Shown: piece after piece, positions 9,835-22,335 of the stretch
Position numbering within the stretch: the first letter of the stretch is position 1
Layout of the letters: the number at the start of each line of letters is the position of its first letter
Assembly: GCA_949130495.1 (NCBI GenBank)
Contig: OX422213.1
Coordinates: 202,361,660-202,425,659, forward strand
DNA length: 64,000 nt
DNA from: Sambucus nigra
Lineage: Eukaryota; Streptophyta; Magnoliopsida; Dipsacales; Adoxaceae
Reading direction: 5' to 3'
Notes under the pieces: generated by a model
The model's input: only the letters and a program-made list of their open reading frames with translations
Told to the model about the DNA's origin: nothing
The model's database searches: none
Program-made: the position numbers and the translations under genes

Positions 9835-11158
9835 ATGGAAAACATGTATAATCGAGTGCCAATTTTTGACGGGTCAAATTACGCATATTGGAAAGCCCGT
9901 ATGAGATCTCACTTAAAATCCATTGATGAACGTGTTTGGGTTATGTGTGAAAGAGGGTGGACTCCTCCCATTGTCACTATAGATAATGTAACAGCTTTAA
10001 AATCTATGATTGTATGGACTGAGGATGAATTTAAATGGAGCACATATAACTCACCTGAGCTTAGTGCAATTTTCGAAACCGTCACCCCCGACGAGTTTCG
10101 GCGCATTATGGGATGTTGTTCAACTTACCCATGAAGGCCCTAATGCAATTTAAGAATCAAAATTACAAAATTTAACTACAAAATTTGAGACAATCACCAT
10201 GTTTGAATCTGGGTGTTTTGATGAATTCTATTCATGCTTATCTAATATTGTTAACACTAGTTTCAATTTGGGTGAACACATTCCTGATGCTAGAGTAGTT
10301 AAAAATATTATGAGATCACTGCCTAAGCGTTTTATCCCTAAAGTCACTGTGCTAAATTCATTAGGAAATTTGAGTAGCTTGAAATTAGAAGAATTTGTTG
10401 GAGACCTCCAGACTTATGAAATTGACATGTTTCTTAATACGATAAAATCAAAAGATAAAGGGGTAGCACTTAAAGCCCAAACTAGGAAGAGTGAGGGGTC
10501 AGCAATAAAAATAGGTGAGTCGTCTAGGAAAAGATAGGTTGAGTTGTCTAATTCTGAGTTTGATTTTGACTTAGACGATTTGGCCTTATTTGCTAAAAAT
10601 TTCAAGAAATTTCTCAAATTAAAGAAAAATGGCAATTTCAAAGATAAAAAGAATTTTGAGAAAAATAAGTTTGAAAAGAAAAATGGAAAGGATAAAAAAG
10701 ACGCGCCTAAGAAAGGCGAGGAGAGATGTTATGAGTGTGACGGTAGAGGTCATAAGGAATTTGAGTGTCCTACTAGGTTGCGACATGAAGGCAAAGGCAA
10801 AGGTGCTCTTAATGCCTCCCTTAGTGACGACAGTGAGGTCGAGTTGGTGGATTCTGGAGACGAGTCACCGCATGAATGTAACTTCACTGCATTCATGGAT
10901 AGTCATGTGAGTTCTAATAGTGCACCTCACGACGATGAGGATGTTACCTCACAGGGACACCTCGATAGTGGAAGTGATGTGAGTGAGGGGGAGGATGTTG
11001 CATGTGAGAGAGAGAGTGATTTATTACGCGTGTATGCTGATTTATATGCTGATTATTTTAAAACTAAAAAGTGTAACAAAGCGTTAGCACTTAAGATAAG
11101 TGCCTGAGAGAAAGATTTAAGAGAGATGAAAGAGAGAGAGTCCTCCATTACCACTGTC

Positions 11159-11189
<31 letters not shown>

Positions 11190-11219
11190 TGTGTTGAGAG
11201 AGAGAGAGAGAGAGTTTGT

Positions 11220-11257
<38 letters not shown>

Positions 11258-11953
11258 TAGAGAGAAATGTTTAGAGAAAGATAATGGGGACTTGACCAAG
11301 AAAGTGTCTAGTATTACGAGTGAGATATAGACCTCCATGGACACTCGAAAGAAATTTGAAGCCCTTATATCCCAACTTACTCATGACCTTGAGATACCCA
11401 GGGAGGTAAAGGTAAAGATTGAGAATAGATCTGGAAAGATGGGAAAGATGCTCCTCGCCCCTTCTTTAGGTTTTGGTGAAAGGTAGGTAATTGGTTTTGA
11501 TGGTTCCTCGATGTCCCATGTGACACCGGAACCATTTTCTGAGTTTACTACGAACCCATATGGCCATCAACAAAACCCTCGAAAAAGTGTTCAGCCAAGA
11601 AAAGAAAACAAAGATCGGCCAAAGCCTGTGTACTTCTGTACCTACTACAAAAGAAAGGTCCACCTTAGGGAGTTTTCTATAGCTTGGGTCAGACACGACG
11701 TACATTTTCTCCACCACGTGCCACTAGCGATTTTTTGAGTCTTAAAGAGCAGGTTGAGTTTCTAGTCACCTATTCTCAGAGTTTAATGGAAGAGTTCCAA
11801 CGAATTTCTATTCCGTCAGCGAACACTTCTAATATCCCGACTAGATCCAATAATGACAAAGGAAAACAGAAGGTTACCTCATCTTGGGTACCTAAACTCG
11901 ACGCACAATCCCTTGTTGTTCATGTTTCTCTCAAAGCACATAACACTTCTTAG
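9835..11953 (+). pseudogene. copia gag (frameshifted)
   Basis: ATG at 9835 opens with MENMYNRVPIFDGSNYAYWK, the conserved start of SIRE-type gag (the YWKARM region binds the capsid fold). The frame is lost near 10132 and resumes one frame over at 10199 with the UBN2-like text SCLSNIVNTSFNLGE. A stop lies at 10535-10537. A Lys-rich stretch leads to the zinc knuckle CYECDGRGHKEFEC (CX2CX4HX4C) at about 10729. An acidic tail ends at 11107, and the rest is broken by a GA-repeat expansion and more shifts up to 11953. Its role is RNA packaging in the particle. Confidence 0.88.
11158..11252 (+). repeat. GA microsatellite inside copia gag
   Basis: (GA)n blocks of 12, 9 and 13 or so units are separated by two copies of a TTTGTGTTGAGAGA-type spacer, so the tract looks like a short higher-order repeat. 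It encodes Arg/Glu repeats if translated. Confidence 0.85.
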
Positions 11954-12241
11954 TGGTACTTCGACAGTGGGTGCTCCAGACACATGACAAGTGATGTCTC
12001 ATTTTTTACCTACCTAGAGGATCGCAAGGAAGGTAAAGTAATCTTTGGAGATGGGAGAAAATCTAGCATAGTAGAACGAGGTACAATAGAGGTACCAAGA
12101 TTTCCTAAGCTACAGGGTGTTTTGTACGTCAAAGGTTTAAAATAAAACCTTCTCAGCATTAGCCAGCTGTGTGATGCTGACTTTACAGTAAATTTTGACC
12201 GGAACGAATGCAATGTTTATGATCAAGCCGGTAAACTTCTA
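11954..12241 (+). pseudogene. copia protease and pre-integrase linker
   Basis: A stop at 11951-11953 is followed directly by WYFDSGCSRHMTSD, the copia aspartic protease active site (DSG). The text continues to GVLYVKGLK, is interrupted by TAA near 12144, and then reads NLLSISQLCD, the usual link to integrase. Confidence 0.85.
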
Positions 12242-13394
12242 TTGCAAGGGGTGAGGTCTGAAGATAATTACTATGGGATTATACCCAATTCCTCATTTAT
12301 CTGCAATAGTGCCACGATAACTCCTATAGATCGTTGGCATCAACGTCTAGGTCATATGAATTTTAGAGATTTGGAGAAATTAGATAAAAAAGGAACTAGT
12401 ACGTGGCTTTCCATCACTTGGAAAGCCAACTTCTGTGGTTTGTGGACCCTGTCAGTTGGGAAAGCAAGTCCATTATACCCACAGGAAGTTGAATTCCATT
12501 ACCACTTCACAAGTTGTTGAGTTGATACACATAGATCTTATGGGTCCTACTCGTACTGAGAGTTTGGATGGTAAGAGGTATATCCTCATGATGGTAGATG
12601 ATTTCTCTCGTTACTCTATTCTAAAATTTTTGAGAGAGAAATCTGATGCAGTGGAATTTCTCACGACTAAGTGTCATGTCCTGGAAAATCAACACGGAGT
12701 CACTATCAATTGAATACGTAGTGACAAATGCACTGAGTTTAAGGAAGCTAATGTAGATATTTACTGTGATAGCCTCAGGATCAAACATTAATTTTTGGTC
12801 CTAAAGACTCCTCGGCAAAATGGGACTGTTGAGAGGAAGAATCGAACGATTCAGTTGATGGCTAGATCTATGCTTATAAGTCGTAGAGTTGCTAGGAGAT
12901 TTTTGGAAAAGGCGATGTCGACCGTATGCCACACGGTAAATAGGGTTTACCTACGTCCACACACTATTAAGACGCCCTACAAATTGTGGACTGAAAAGCA
13001 ACCCAACTTTTCATATTTTTGTGTCCTTGGGAGTAAATGCTACATCCTACGAGATAGAGAGAAATTAGGAAAGTTTGACTCCCGGAGCGATGAGGGAATA
13101 TTGTTTGGATATTCATCGAGTACTAGAGCATATCGAGTTTTTGACCTGAGTAGCTCTAAGGTTATGGAGTCAATAAACGTCACCGTGCAAGATGACAAAC
13201 CACCGGCGTTTTTTTATTTTAACATTTTGTGCAAGGATGATGCACTTTCTATTGATGATCCCATTATGCCTCCCACACCTAGAGTGGACCCCATTCCTGA
13301 CTTAGGGGACACTCCTTCTTGGGTTTTCAAAAGTCATGATCTTACTAGTATTCTTGGAGTTCCCACCCTAGGGTTAAGACTCGTTCTCAGCTAG
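12242..13394 (+). pseudogene. copia integrase
   Basis: The GAG-pre-integrase motif RWHQRLGHMNFRDLEKL supplies the two histidines of the zinc finger. A frameshift near 12420-12440 separates it from CGPCQLGKQ, the two cysteines. The catalytic Asp is in HIDLMGPTRTES. The second Asp lies in RSDKCTEF after a stop at about 12711-12713, and the Glu is in RQNGTVERKNRT near 12820. A further stop lies near 12790. The C-terminal part has the PNFSYFCVLGSKCYI and DARSDEGIL-like text usual in copia. It is clearly non-functional but complete in outline. Confidence 0.9.
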
Positions 13395-13483
13395 AGAACG
13401 TTCTTAGCCATGTTTGCTACACGTCCAAAGTCGAGCCCAAGAATTATAAGGAAGCACTCAAAGATGAAAACTGGATATGTGCT

Positions 13484-14973
13484 ATGCAGGATGAGTTGCT
13501 GCAGTTTAGAAAGAATGATGTATGGGGACTGGTACCCCGACTTAGTAAGATAAATGTCATAGGTACCAAGTGGATCTTCAAGAATAATATGGATGGGTCT
13601 GGTACTATTATAAAAAATAAGGCGTGGTTGGTCGCTCAAGGCTACATACAGATTGAGGGTGTAGACTTTGACGAGACATTTGCTCCTTTTGTGAGGCTTG
13701 AGTCTGTTCGCTTACTATTCGCCGTCGCATGTCATTTGCGCTTCAAGTTATATCAGATGGATGTCAATAGTGCCTTTCTGAATGGCATTTTACAGAAGGA
13801 GTTTTATGTGGAACAACCAAAAGGGTTTGAAGAACCTAAGCACACTGATCACGTCTATTATTTGAGGAAATCCTTGTATGGTTTGAAGCAAGCACACCAT
13901 GCTTATTACGAGAGGCTTACTTTCTATCTCTTAGCTCTTGTATTTAAGAGGGGGGAGTTAATATGACGTTGTTCATCAGGATAGATGATAGTGCTATTTT
14001 GGTTGACCAGGTCAATGTGGATGACATAGTCTTTAGATCCACGTGCTCCCAGCATGCTCACCACTTTGAAGAGGAGATGAAGAGTGAGTTTGAGATGAGC
14101 ATGGTAGGTGAGCTTACTTTCTTCCTTAGTCTCTAGGTTCGTGAGCTAGAGGATGGGATGTTCATCTCCCAATCCAAGTATGCTAGAGACCTTGTGAAGA
14201 AATTTAGTTTAGACTCCGCTAAGCACGAACGTACACCGATGGGTACCTCAACAAAGCTTAGCATGGAAACTTCAGGCAAGGACATAGAGCAAACCTTATA
14301 TTAGAGTATGATAGGTAGTCTTCTCTACTTGACTGCTAATCATCCCGACATCGCCTTTTGTGTTGGCGTCTACGCACGACATCAGGTGTCCCCGAAGGAG
14401 TCACACTTACTCGCTCTTAAACATATTATTAAATACATGAGTGGGACTCTCTTACTTAGAATTTGGTATTCCTTTGATACCAATTATCGTTCATCCGCCT
14501 ATTCGGATGCTGATTGGGCCGGAGATGCAGATGGATGTAGGAGAACTTCTAGTGGGTGTTTCTTCTTTGGTTCTGCTCTTATCTCTTGGTTGAGCAAGAA
14601 GAAAAACTTCATCTCTTTGTCCATTATGGAGGCTAAGTACATAGCCTCCGGGAGTTATTGCACGCAACTTCTGCGGATGAAGTAGATCTCGGAGGATTAT
14701 GGGATATCACATGGCACCATGACTATTTCCTGTGATAACACGAGCGTGATACACATATCCCATTATCCAGTCCAGTATTCGCGTACAAAGCACATTAAGA
14801 TATGTGAGAACTTTATCCGTGAGCTTCTAGAAGAAAAGGTCATATCCTTGAGTTTTTTATCTACCGACCTCGAGTTAGTCAATATTTTCACGAAGCCTTT
14901 AGATTCGATAGTCTTAGGAAGTCTTTACGAATTTACACAGTTGACTAAGGGGTGGTCACCATGTCTAGAATAG
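13484..14973 (+). pseudogene. copia reverse transcriptase and RNase H
   Basis: Frame 13484-13966 carries GTKWIFKNNMDGSG, the KLYQMDVNSAFLNG motif and RKSLYGLKQA. The frame then changes. The catalytic box reads VNVDDIVF, so the usual Tyr before Val-Asp-Asp is Asn. Stops are at about 14134 and 14302. RNase H follows (14308-14973) with AYSDADWAGD, SLSIMEAKY and the terminal DNTSVIH and RTKHIKI motifs. RNase H thus keeps its acidic residues, while RT is split over two frames. Confidence 0.9.
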
Positions 14974-16510
14974 GATGCATTTTTCATGTTCATATCATTT
15001 GTTTCCTATCTCAACATTGTATCATTTGTAACATTATTTGTTTATTTTTATTTTTTTTAAATTGAAAAAATGCAAAAAGATTTTATTTTTTCAATTATTT
15101 TTTTAGAAAAGGCCAAAAAGATTTTCGTTTTATAAAAATTTCTTGAAAAACACAAAAAGAGTTTTGTATTTTGTTTACACCATTTTTGGATGAACATCTA
15201 AGATAGCTATAGTCACAACTTCATTTCATATTTTACGTGACCTTTTGATAGTGATTTGTGATGCTACATCATTTCATCCATGTTCTTTACATTGTTTTGG
15301 AGTCATTGAAATGTGATTAGTGATATCTTCTATATGTTTGGCTCCTTATCCCCTTTATTTCACACATGTATGGTATTATTTGAGTATTGTACTTGTCTAT
15401 CACTTATTGGCTTGAGTGTTTCTATCTTGATTATGTCTATACAACGACCAAAATGCGATAAAACTTGACAAGATAATAGTGCATGTAAAAACCGTTTATC
15501 GTGATGATTTAATTGCAACAAAATATGATGAGTGAATCACGGGAAAGGGTTCGAGAGTACAAAATTAACTCGTCGTGAAAGCCACTATTTAAAAGAGCCC
15601 CAAAAAAATTAATAGGCAAACAAAAGAAAAATATACCAAATCAAATGGGCCAATAGGTTTTAGTTTCATCACCTGAAAAGAAAAATATAATGTATAATTA
15701 TTTATAAGGCAGTTTGGATGGAAAGAAGTGAAAAACAGGTTTTCACATCCTTGAAAGTCATGAAAAAGCGTTATAATGTTTTGTAACTTATTGGTGTGGA
15801 AATCACTTTGAGATTTGATTTGTTGATTTGACTAAGTTAATTTCGTTTAATTCCATAATTTTTACACCTAAGGAAGATGTTGAGTTCCTTCGTTAGGAAT
15901 ATCCAACATTCATCGTCCACATATGTTATGATTGTATGTATTAATTTTCCTGTCGAATTTGTTCACATCCCTAAATTTTCGCTATCACTGACTTGGATGT
16001 TTTGGCAGTCTTTCATGATATGATTTTTTGTTGTATATTTTGTAAGAAAAATTTTGAAAAATTCAAAAAGAGAAAGTTTGATTACCTTGTGACATTCGCC
16101 ATTTGCTTTTGATTTTTGTTCTTCATTTTGGTCTATTTGGGGACATCATAAAAAGGGGGAGAACGAATTATGGGGAGTTTTGTTTGATTTTATAATAATT
16201 TGCTCGAGCGTAAATTGATACTTACTTTTTCTTATCATTATATTTCAAGCTATTGCGCGTCACGGGTATTATTTCTTGTCTCATGTGTGTAGATACTTAA
16301 TTGAGTATTATTTTTTCAATCCCTGATGATGACAAAGAAAGATTGAAGAATTGGAGATTTGAAGATGTTGAAGTTTGTTTGAAGACATGTCATTTAGTAT
16401 TTCCAGTTTTTGGGTTTAATGGGGATATTAAATTGTATGTCATTTGGTTTTATTTGGGTAGTATAATTCGGATTTTTTATATATGTATCGGTATAGACAT
16501 TGGGGATATT
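14974..16510 (+). other. copia 3' non-coding region
   Basis: No gene is supported; the sequence is A/T-rich. It holds AAAAAGGGGGAGAA at 16150-16163, a good polypurine tract, and the text CCTGATGATGACAAAGAAAG near 16320, both typical of the 3' end of SIRE elements. The right LTR starts only about 350 bp after the best purine tract. Confidence 0.6.
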
Positions 16511-17396
16511 TTTAAGGACATGATTTTATAAATGTTCAAGTTAGAATCTAGGAATTTTTTATCAGTCCTAGATCATATTTAGTTGTTCTGATACCGCTAC
16601 ATTCAGCACGTCAACATGATCATCCACGACGACCTTGATCCGAATCCACGTAAAATAATTTATTTGGACTGTTTAGTATTTACATAAATATTTACGAAAT
16701 TTTTATAAGATATTTTTAAAGGGTTGGAACATTTTTACTTTGAAATATGAATTTTTTCTAAGCGTAGAGGCGAAGGGAAAAATCACGCTGACGTGGTTTG
16801 AACGAGATTGGCTGGTCGTTCGCGCGACATTGCCACCGCCCACGAAGTCATTCGAGCGATATGGCCTAACATTCGAGTGACACCTGTACTTCATTCCAGA
16901 GACACGCAACCTCAATTTTTATATTAAAAGTCATGCCCATTCTACACGTTTTCAAGACTTTTGGCACTGACGTTTCTACAATTATTTTACCAAGAAACAG
17001 ACTTTGTTTTTTTAAGGTTTAATGCCTTTTTTATTCACAAATCCTTCCCAAACATTTGTGTGAATCTTTAAACCCTAGATACAATTGTTCTACTCATATT
17101 GGAGTAACGTTGTGTAGAAGAAGGATCTTGCGGTTAAACCCCGTCAACAACGAACCGACGTTTGCGGGTATTCGTGCATCAAAATTGTATATTACTATGA
17201 TTGTAAGTCATTACATATTATAGTAAAATAAATATTTTTTCCCCTTTGGGGGATTTTCCACATATTGTGATTGATTTTGCATGCTTGGTTTGATTTATTT
17301 AGTCTATCACAATTTGGTTGCAAGAGTTAGTATTTTTTATATTAAAAATTGGAATTTAATTAAACAAGTTAATCATTTATTGTTGGCTCACTCTCA
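16511..17396 (+). repeat. copia right LTR (886 bp)
   Basis: Matches 8728-9724 from the TAAGGAC start to the CTCTCA end. The first bases are TT instead of TG. It lacks about 85 bp present in the left copy (junction near 16650). Confidence 0.87.
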
Positions 17397-18349
17397 TTAT
17401 ATAATAGTGTGGTTAATTATATACGGGCTTAACACATTAAGAGTGAACGTATACTTGTTTATTGCAGCATCTCATTGCGTATATGATAGTGTAGCTAATT
17501 ATATACGAGCTTAATACATTAAGTGTGGATGTTTATAAATAACTAGGGTGAAGTTATAAGAATGATAACTAATGGAATGATTAATAAAGCTAATGAGAGA
17601 AATATCTAAGAAATGAACGATAAGAAATACTTGGGGTAACATGGTGTATTGGTGAGATTTCCAACATGACTAGTTAGGTGGGGTAGTGTAGCAAGGCAGG
17701 TTAAGATGTATGCGCTATTTGTGCACTATAGTTAAAAAGCGAGGGGTATCTCATGGGATTGCGACACCGACTTAAATATGGAAAGTTTTACTGCATATTT
17801 ATTTACTACATCTTAATTACTTGCAACTTTTTTTTAAAAGTTTTGGGCTCTGACCCGTATCAAATCTATTTTCCACAAAATTTAGGTGTCCAACCACAGG
17901 GATGCCATGGATGAATAATGTGGAGGCTTGTTGGTTGCTGAGTAACCGCTTCACTTATTGTATTCTAGATTAGGCTCTCTATTCCAGTATTGGTTGGGTG
18001 TATTGCCCCTTTTCATTCAAATTATGTATTTGAGAGTATTTTAGTCAGATATTTCGGATGTATTGGATTTTTATCCGATAGTTTATTCGGGACTTTCTCT
18101 ATATCTTTTCTTTACACTTTACATTGTGGTTTCATTTATATTGATTATTATGTATGGGATTATTGTAGTTTGGTTAATAATGTTGTATGTTAATGAAAAA
18201 TAAAGTTTGGCACCGACTTATTTAATTAATAGGTCGTTAGTAATTTAAAAATGTTTCCAACAACGAAGCTAAAAATAAACCAAATGAGACTCCTATTTTA
18301 TTTTAGTAAAGGACTGATCACCCATCATTGAAATAGGCGAGGTTTCATA
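17397..18349 (+). repeat. Tekay-like left LTR, fragment 2 (3' end)
   Basis: Aligns with about 24517-25497 of the right LTR, including the TTTAGGTGTCCA and ATTATTGTGGTTTGGTTAAT blocks. It ends TTTCATA just before the primer site, where the right copy ends TGTCACA. Confidence 0.88.
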
Positions 18350-18351
18350 GA

Positions 18352-18363
18352 TGGTATCAAAGC
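18352..18363 (+). other. Tekay-like primer binding site
   Basis: TGGTATCAAAGC, one base off the tRNA-iMet complement, 2 nt after the LTR. Confidence 0.8.
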
Positions 18364-21300
18364 ATCAACTTCTATTATCCTTAGGACCTGTGCGGACTTA
18401 CTAAGTTTTCAACGTTGCTTTTCTTTGATTTAAAGACCTATGCTTAGGACTGTTGATTCATAATGCGACTTACATTCTCCTACTATTGAGTATAGTTAAT
18501 AAAAATCATATACGAGTTCGATTGGGCTTCGTATACCAAACCATATGGGATGAATAAAAATGGATGTTAGGTGGACTACAGGAAAAGAGGCTCAACCGGA
18601 GCTACCGAGTATTCTGGGAATGGTGACCACAATAGGAGTCCCCACTAATACTGTTCAGGTAGTTAATACTATGATAATCACCGGGGTGTAATAGTCCACA
18701 AGTACCACAATAGCAGACGATGGTGCAAATTTAGACTCACCCAGTATAGTCGGTAAGGGAGAGAGTCGAAGGGGCTTTTCAGAAGGACCATCCACAAGAA
18801 TTCAGGGAAGTGTGGAGGTGTGATTAGCCAATATAAGGAAATAATCCAAAGGCAATTGCATAAGGTGGAGTGTAGTGACAATTGGGATTAAATTCGAGTA
18901 AAGTTTTTAGCTCAAAGGAGCAGCGTTGCAGGGATGGGAGTCAACCACCACATCCAAGGAGAGATACTACGAATATTGAGGAATTTAGGGTTCGATTTGA
19001 TCGCAAATCCTTTCATTAGTTGTTTAAATAGAGAGGTGAAGGAAATTTTTGTACTTATAGCTGGAGGGATAGACAGTGGTTGAAAATGAGGGAGAATTTG
19101 CTTATTTAGCAAACTTAGTACTCGACGAGGTGGATACAGAGAATAAAAAAGGGTCTTTGAGCTGATGATGGATTCTTGGGTAGAATACGCCAGTATTGAG
19201 GGGAAAATCTAGCTTGGACGACCGATGGTGATGTCTTAAATGTCATACTTTTGTAAGGGGAAATATAAATTCTTCCATGTAAAGGGAGCTGAGAGATTAG
19301 AGAGTTTAGTCAGAAGATCAAGAATGAATGTAATTGGTGCTAGTGACGCACCACAGGAGGATACCCAGTAGGAGATCCATTTAAATGATTCCAGTTAATG
19401 GAATTCCTACCAACCCAAGGTGTATTCATTTAGTACCGGCAAGGCCAAAAATGTATTCCATGGGGACAACAGATCTAAAAGAATAACGGTGGTAGTAATC
19501 AGGTCCAAGTCTACTAGGCTCAAGAGAAGGACAACCTCGACATGTCCAGTGGGGTCAGAGATAGGGGAATGACACAGAGAGGTGTCTTATATGTGGAGAG
19601 TAGGCCAAATATGTTGATGTTTACCGCAATGAGTTAGAATATAGGAGCGATATGCCTAGTAGGGCAACAGTTATAGAAGTTTTTGGTTCGATTTAGGCAA
19701 GAGTATTATATCCATGAACTATTTGAACTACCAGCGCTATTGGCGATTGAGGGAATGAGTTTTATCCATTGGTGATTGGGATAATTTTCATATGATATGG
19801 GTGATTAAAAGGATTTTGTTAGCACTAGATTTGAGTGTGAGATGGGTTTAGCCGATGTATCGTTATTGTTAGTATTTTATGTGTATATTTTTACTATTGG
19901 GTAACGGGATCTCTTTGGTTCCATCTGCAAAGGAGTGGGTGCAATCACTAAGAGGATATGTTTTAGTGTATTTACTCATCTTAGAAATATTATATACGAG
20001 TATGATGTTATCCTGGATATGGGCTGGTTAACGATGGTGGGCTGTCACAGCAAGACTATCGTGTTTATTATTCTAGGACATAATGTGTGGTTTTGTGATG
20101 TCTCACCTAGAAGAGGGTCGATCTTGCACTTATATATTATGGAGGAGACTTAAGAGAGTATAGTTGTCTCATTATATTTTATCCTAGTGTGTAGGGACTT
20201 TACTGATGTGATTGAGGGTATATCCGGTTTTCTATTGAGCGGAGAGATTTAGCTAATTATTTATTTAGCACTGTGGACATAGTGATAGTGCGAGCGCAAT
20301 ATTATATGACTCATTTAAAGATGTGGTAGTTTATGATTAGACTTAAGCGATGGGGGGACATGATTTTGAGTGTTGGTTATATGCTTTGGGCATTCAGAAC
20401 TCAATGATCGATAATTCTAGGTGATAATGTATTGGGAGAGTTCCTTATTTGAGTTTCATTTACAGGACGTTTTACGCATGAATGATTATAACCTCGAGAG
20501 TGGGGAGATGTTTTTGGATGCTAGGGCATCCGTTTTTGAACGTTATTCATTGAACATGTAAGCAAAACACTTTGATTTGAGAGCTCTTATACTATATACG
20601 GCCCGTGGAGCTGGTAGTGTTGTGTACAAAGTACTGGGGAACTTTTGCACCACTAATTCATAGGTAGGGTAATCTCGAGGAGAAATAAGTTAGAATTAGT
20701 AGGGAAACTAATTACAACCTTACTATATAGCCACGTTAAGAGTGAGGGGCTAAGATTGAGATAAGTATATTAGGTATGAGACATTAATGATAACTGTCCA
20801 TGTGTGCATGCGATATGGGGTGTATGGGCACACTGAGTAATTTGATTTTCGAAATCTTCCGGGATAAGGGGGTGTGGAAATAAATGTATTGAATGTATGA
20901 CTTTGGGGAAGTTAGAAACATAAGTCGAATGGTATGATGGACTGAACGTTTTTTGAGAAAAGGAGATAGTCCGACTATGTGTATATCAAGGAGAACTTTC
21001 ACAATCGAGGTGAGTTGAAAGACGGTGGAGACACATGTAAAAGATTTCCCTTAACAAGGGAGGATCCCAAAATTTTGGAAAGTAGAGTGTGGTCTTACTT
21101 TGTCAAATGCCTAGAGTGGCTTGCACATAGATAAGATGTTGATTTTTACCATACGGAAAAGGGCCCAAGAAGTGCCCAATTTTAAAGCGGCTGTACGGGC
21201 CATGGTTTTGGTATATCCTAGAAAAAGGAGAGTAAAATGTGCCATGTGATGTGAAATGTTGAGCATATGGATCGTTGTTCAGTGAGACATGAAGTTGTAT

Positions 21301-22320
21301 CCAGGTTGACCATTTGTAGATGGGAAAGGATGGTATAATATTATCAACGAGAATTTTGTAATATATTGATGATTCCATTGACGGAATGGATACACAAACT
21401 GATAAAGTTTATTATTGGGTTATCAAAATTGTGGAGAGATCAGGATATCCTTCGGGTTTATGGAATGAATTGATTAAAACTGAGTAATCGTTATTCATTT
21501 GGGGTGAGTTATACTATTGGGCAGTATGCCCAACATTTCATTGGAGAGAAAAAATGAACCGGCACACGGTTCCACTTAATATTGTTGTGAACTAGGATAA
21601 GACCCTTGAGTCCCACCTCTAATATAAAGTGTCAGAAGGTAATGAGGAAGAAGTTCATTTGGATCTAGACGTGTCACCCATAGGCATATGGGTAGACGGG
21701 AGGTGACTAGGATGTTGGAAAATATAAAAAATGCATATTCTAGATTTTGGGGTAATTAGAAGTATTAATTACCATTGATAGAGTTACGTGTGATATCTCG
21801 TAGTAGTTTATTATTTGCGTGATGCCTTCTGAGGCATCATATGAAGATATTGTTAGCCACCCTCTGGTTGGTTAGAGGTGGGGAATAAGTTTGACATAAG
21901 TGGTCAGGGGTTGTTGTGGGTATCTCCCATGAAGGGAGTTACATGATTTGGAAACAAGAAAATTGGCAGCACCTATGGAAGTGGGGCCTTTTCCAACATA
22001 GAGATAATAGATCTTGTGGAGTATAGGCACGTCTTTTCGAATCATTATTAATGGATTCAAGATAGTTTTGCGTGTTATTGTACAAGCGAGTTCTTAAGCA
22101 TATGGGAATATATTCGTATCTAAGAGTTTGAATGTACTTGTCGTTAATCTTGGGGTGTAGTGAGTAGACCCTCAGTCAAATTGGTACCACTAGTTTGAGT
22201 ATAGTGGAAACTCAAAAATATTATTATGAGTTAACTTTGAGTACCTTCGGATGCATTGAGTAAAAAGATCCAAAGTTTTTAGTACCGAGCATATTCGAAT
22301 TTCGAGGGCAAAATTCCTTT
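18364..22320 (+). pseudogene. Decayed interior of the Tekay-like element
   Basis: No frame longer than about 70 codons survives. Recognisable scraps are a possible zinc-knuckle remnant (RCLICGE, about 19581), a protease remnant YDVILDMGWLTMVGCHSK (about 20000-20055), and text resembling the linker before reverse transcriptase (VRDFTDVIEG, about 20190). I could not find reverse-transcriptase or integrase motifs after that. At about 4 kb the interior is shorter than a full gag-pol of this type needs, so an internal deletion is likely. Confidence 0.6.
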
Positions 22321-22333
22321 GCAAGAGGAGAAG
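22321..22333 (+). other. Polypurine tract
   Basis: GCAAGAGGAGAAG immediately before the LTR start, preceded by TTCGAGGGCAAAATTCC, the usual Tekay/Del junction text. Confidence 0.75.
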
Positions 22334-22335
22334 TA

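Larger units (their letters stand above)
8728..17396 (+). mobile_element. SIRE-like Ty1/copia retrotransposon
   Basis: Two LTRs flank a tRNA-iMet primer site, gag with a zinc knuckle, and protease-integrase-RT-RNase H in copia order. The target duplication is GTATA (8723-8727) versus TTATA (17397-17401), 4 of 5 matching. The flanks join into sequence matching the intact right LTR at about 24511-24530, which confirms the insertion point. The coding frame shifts several times, so the element is dead. Confidence 0.9.
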
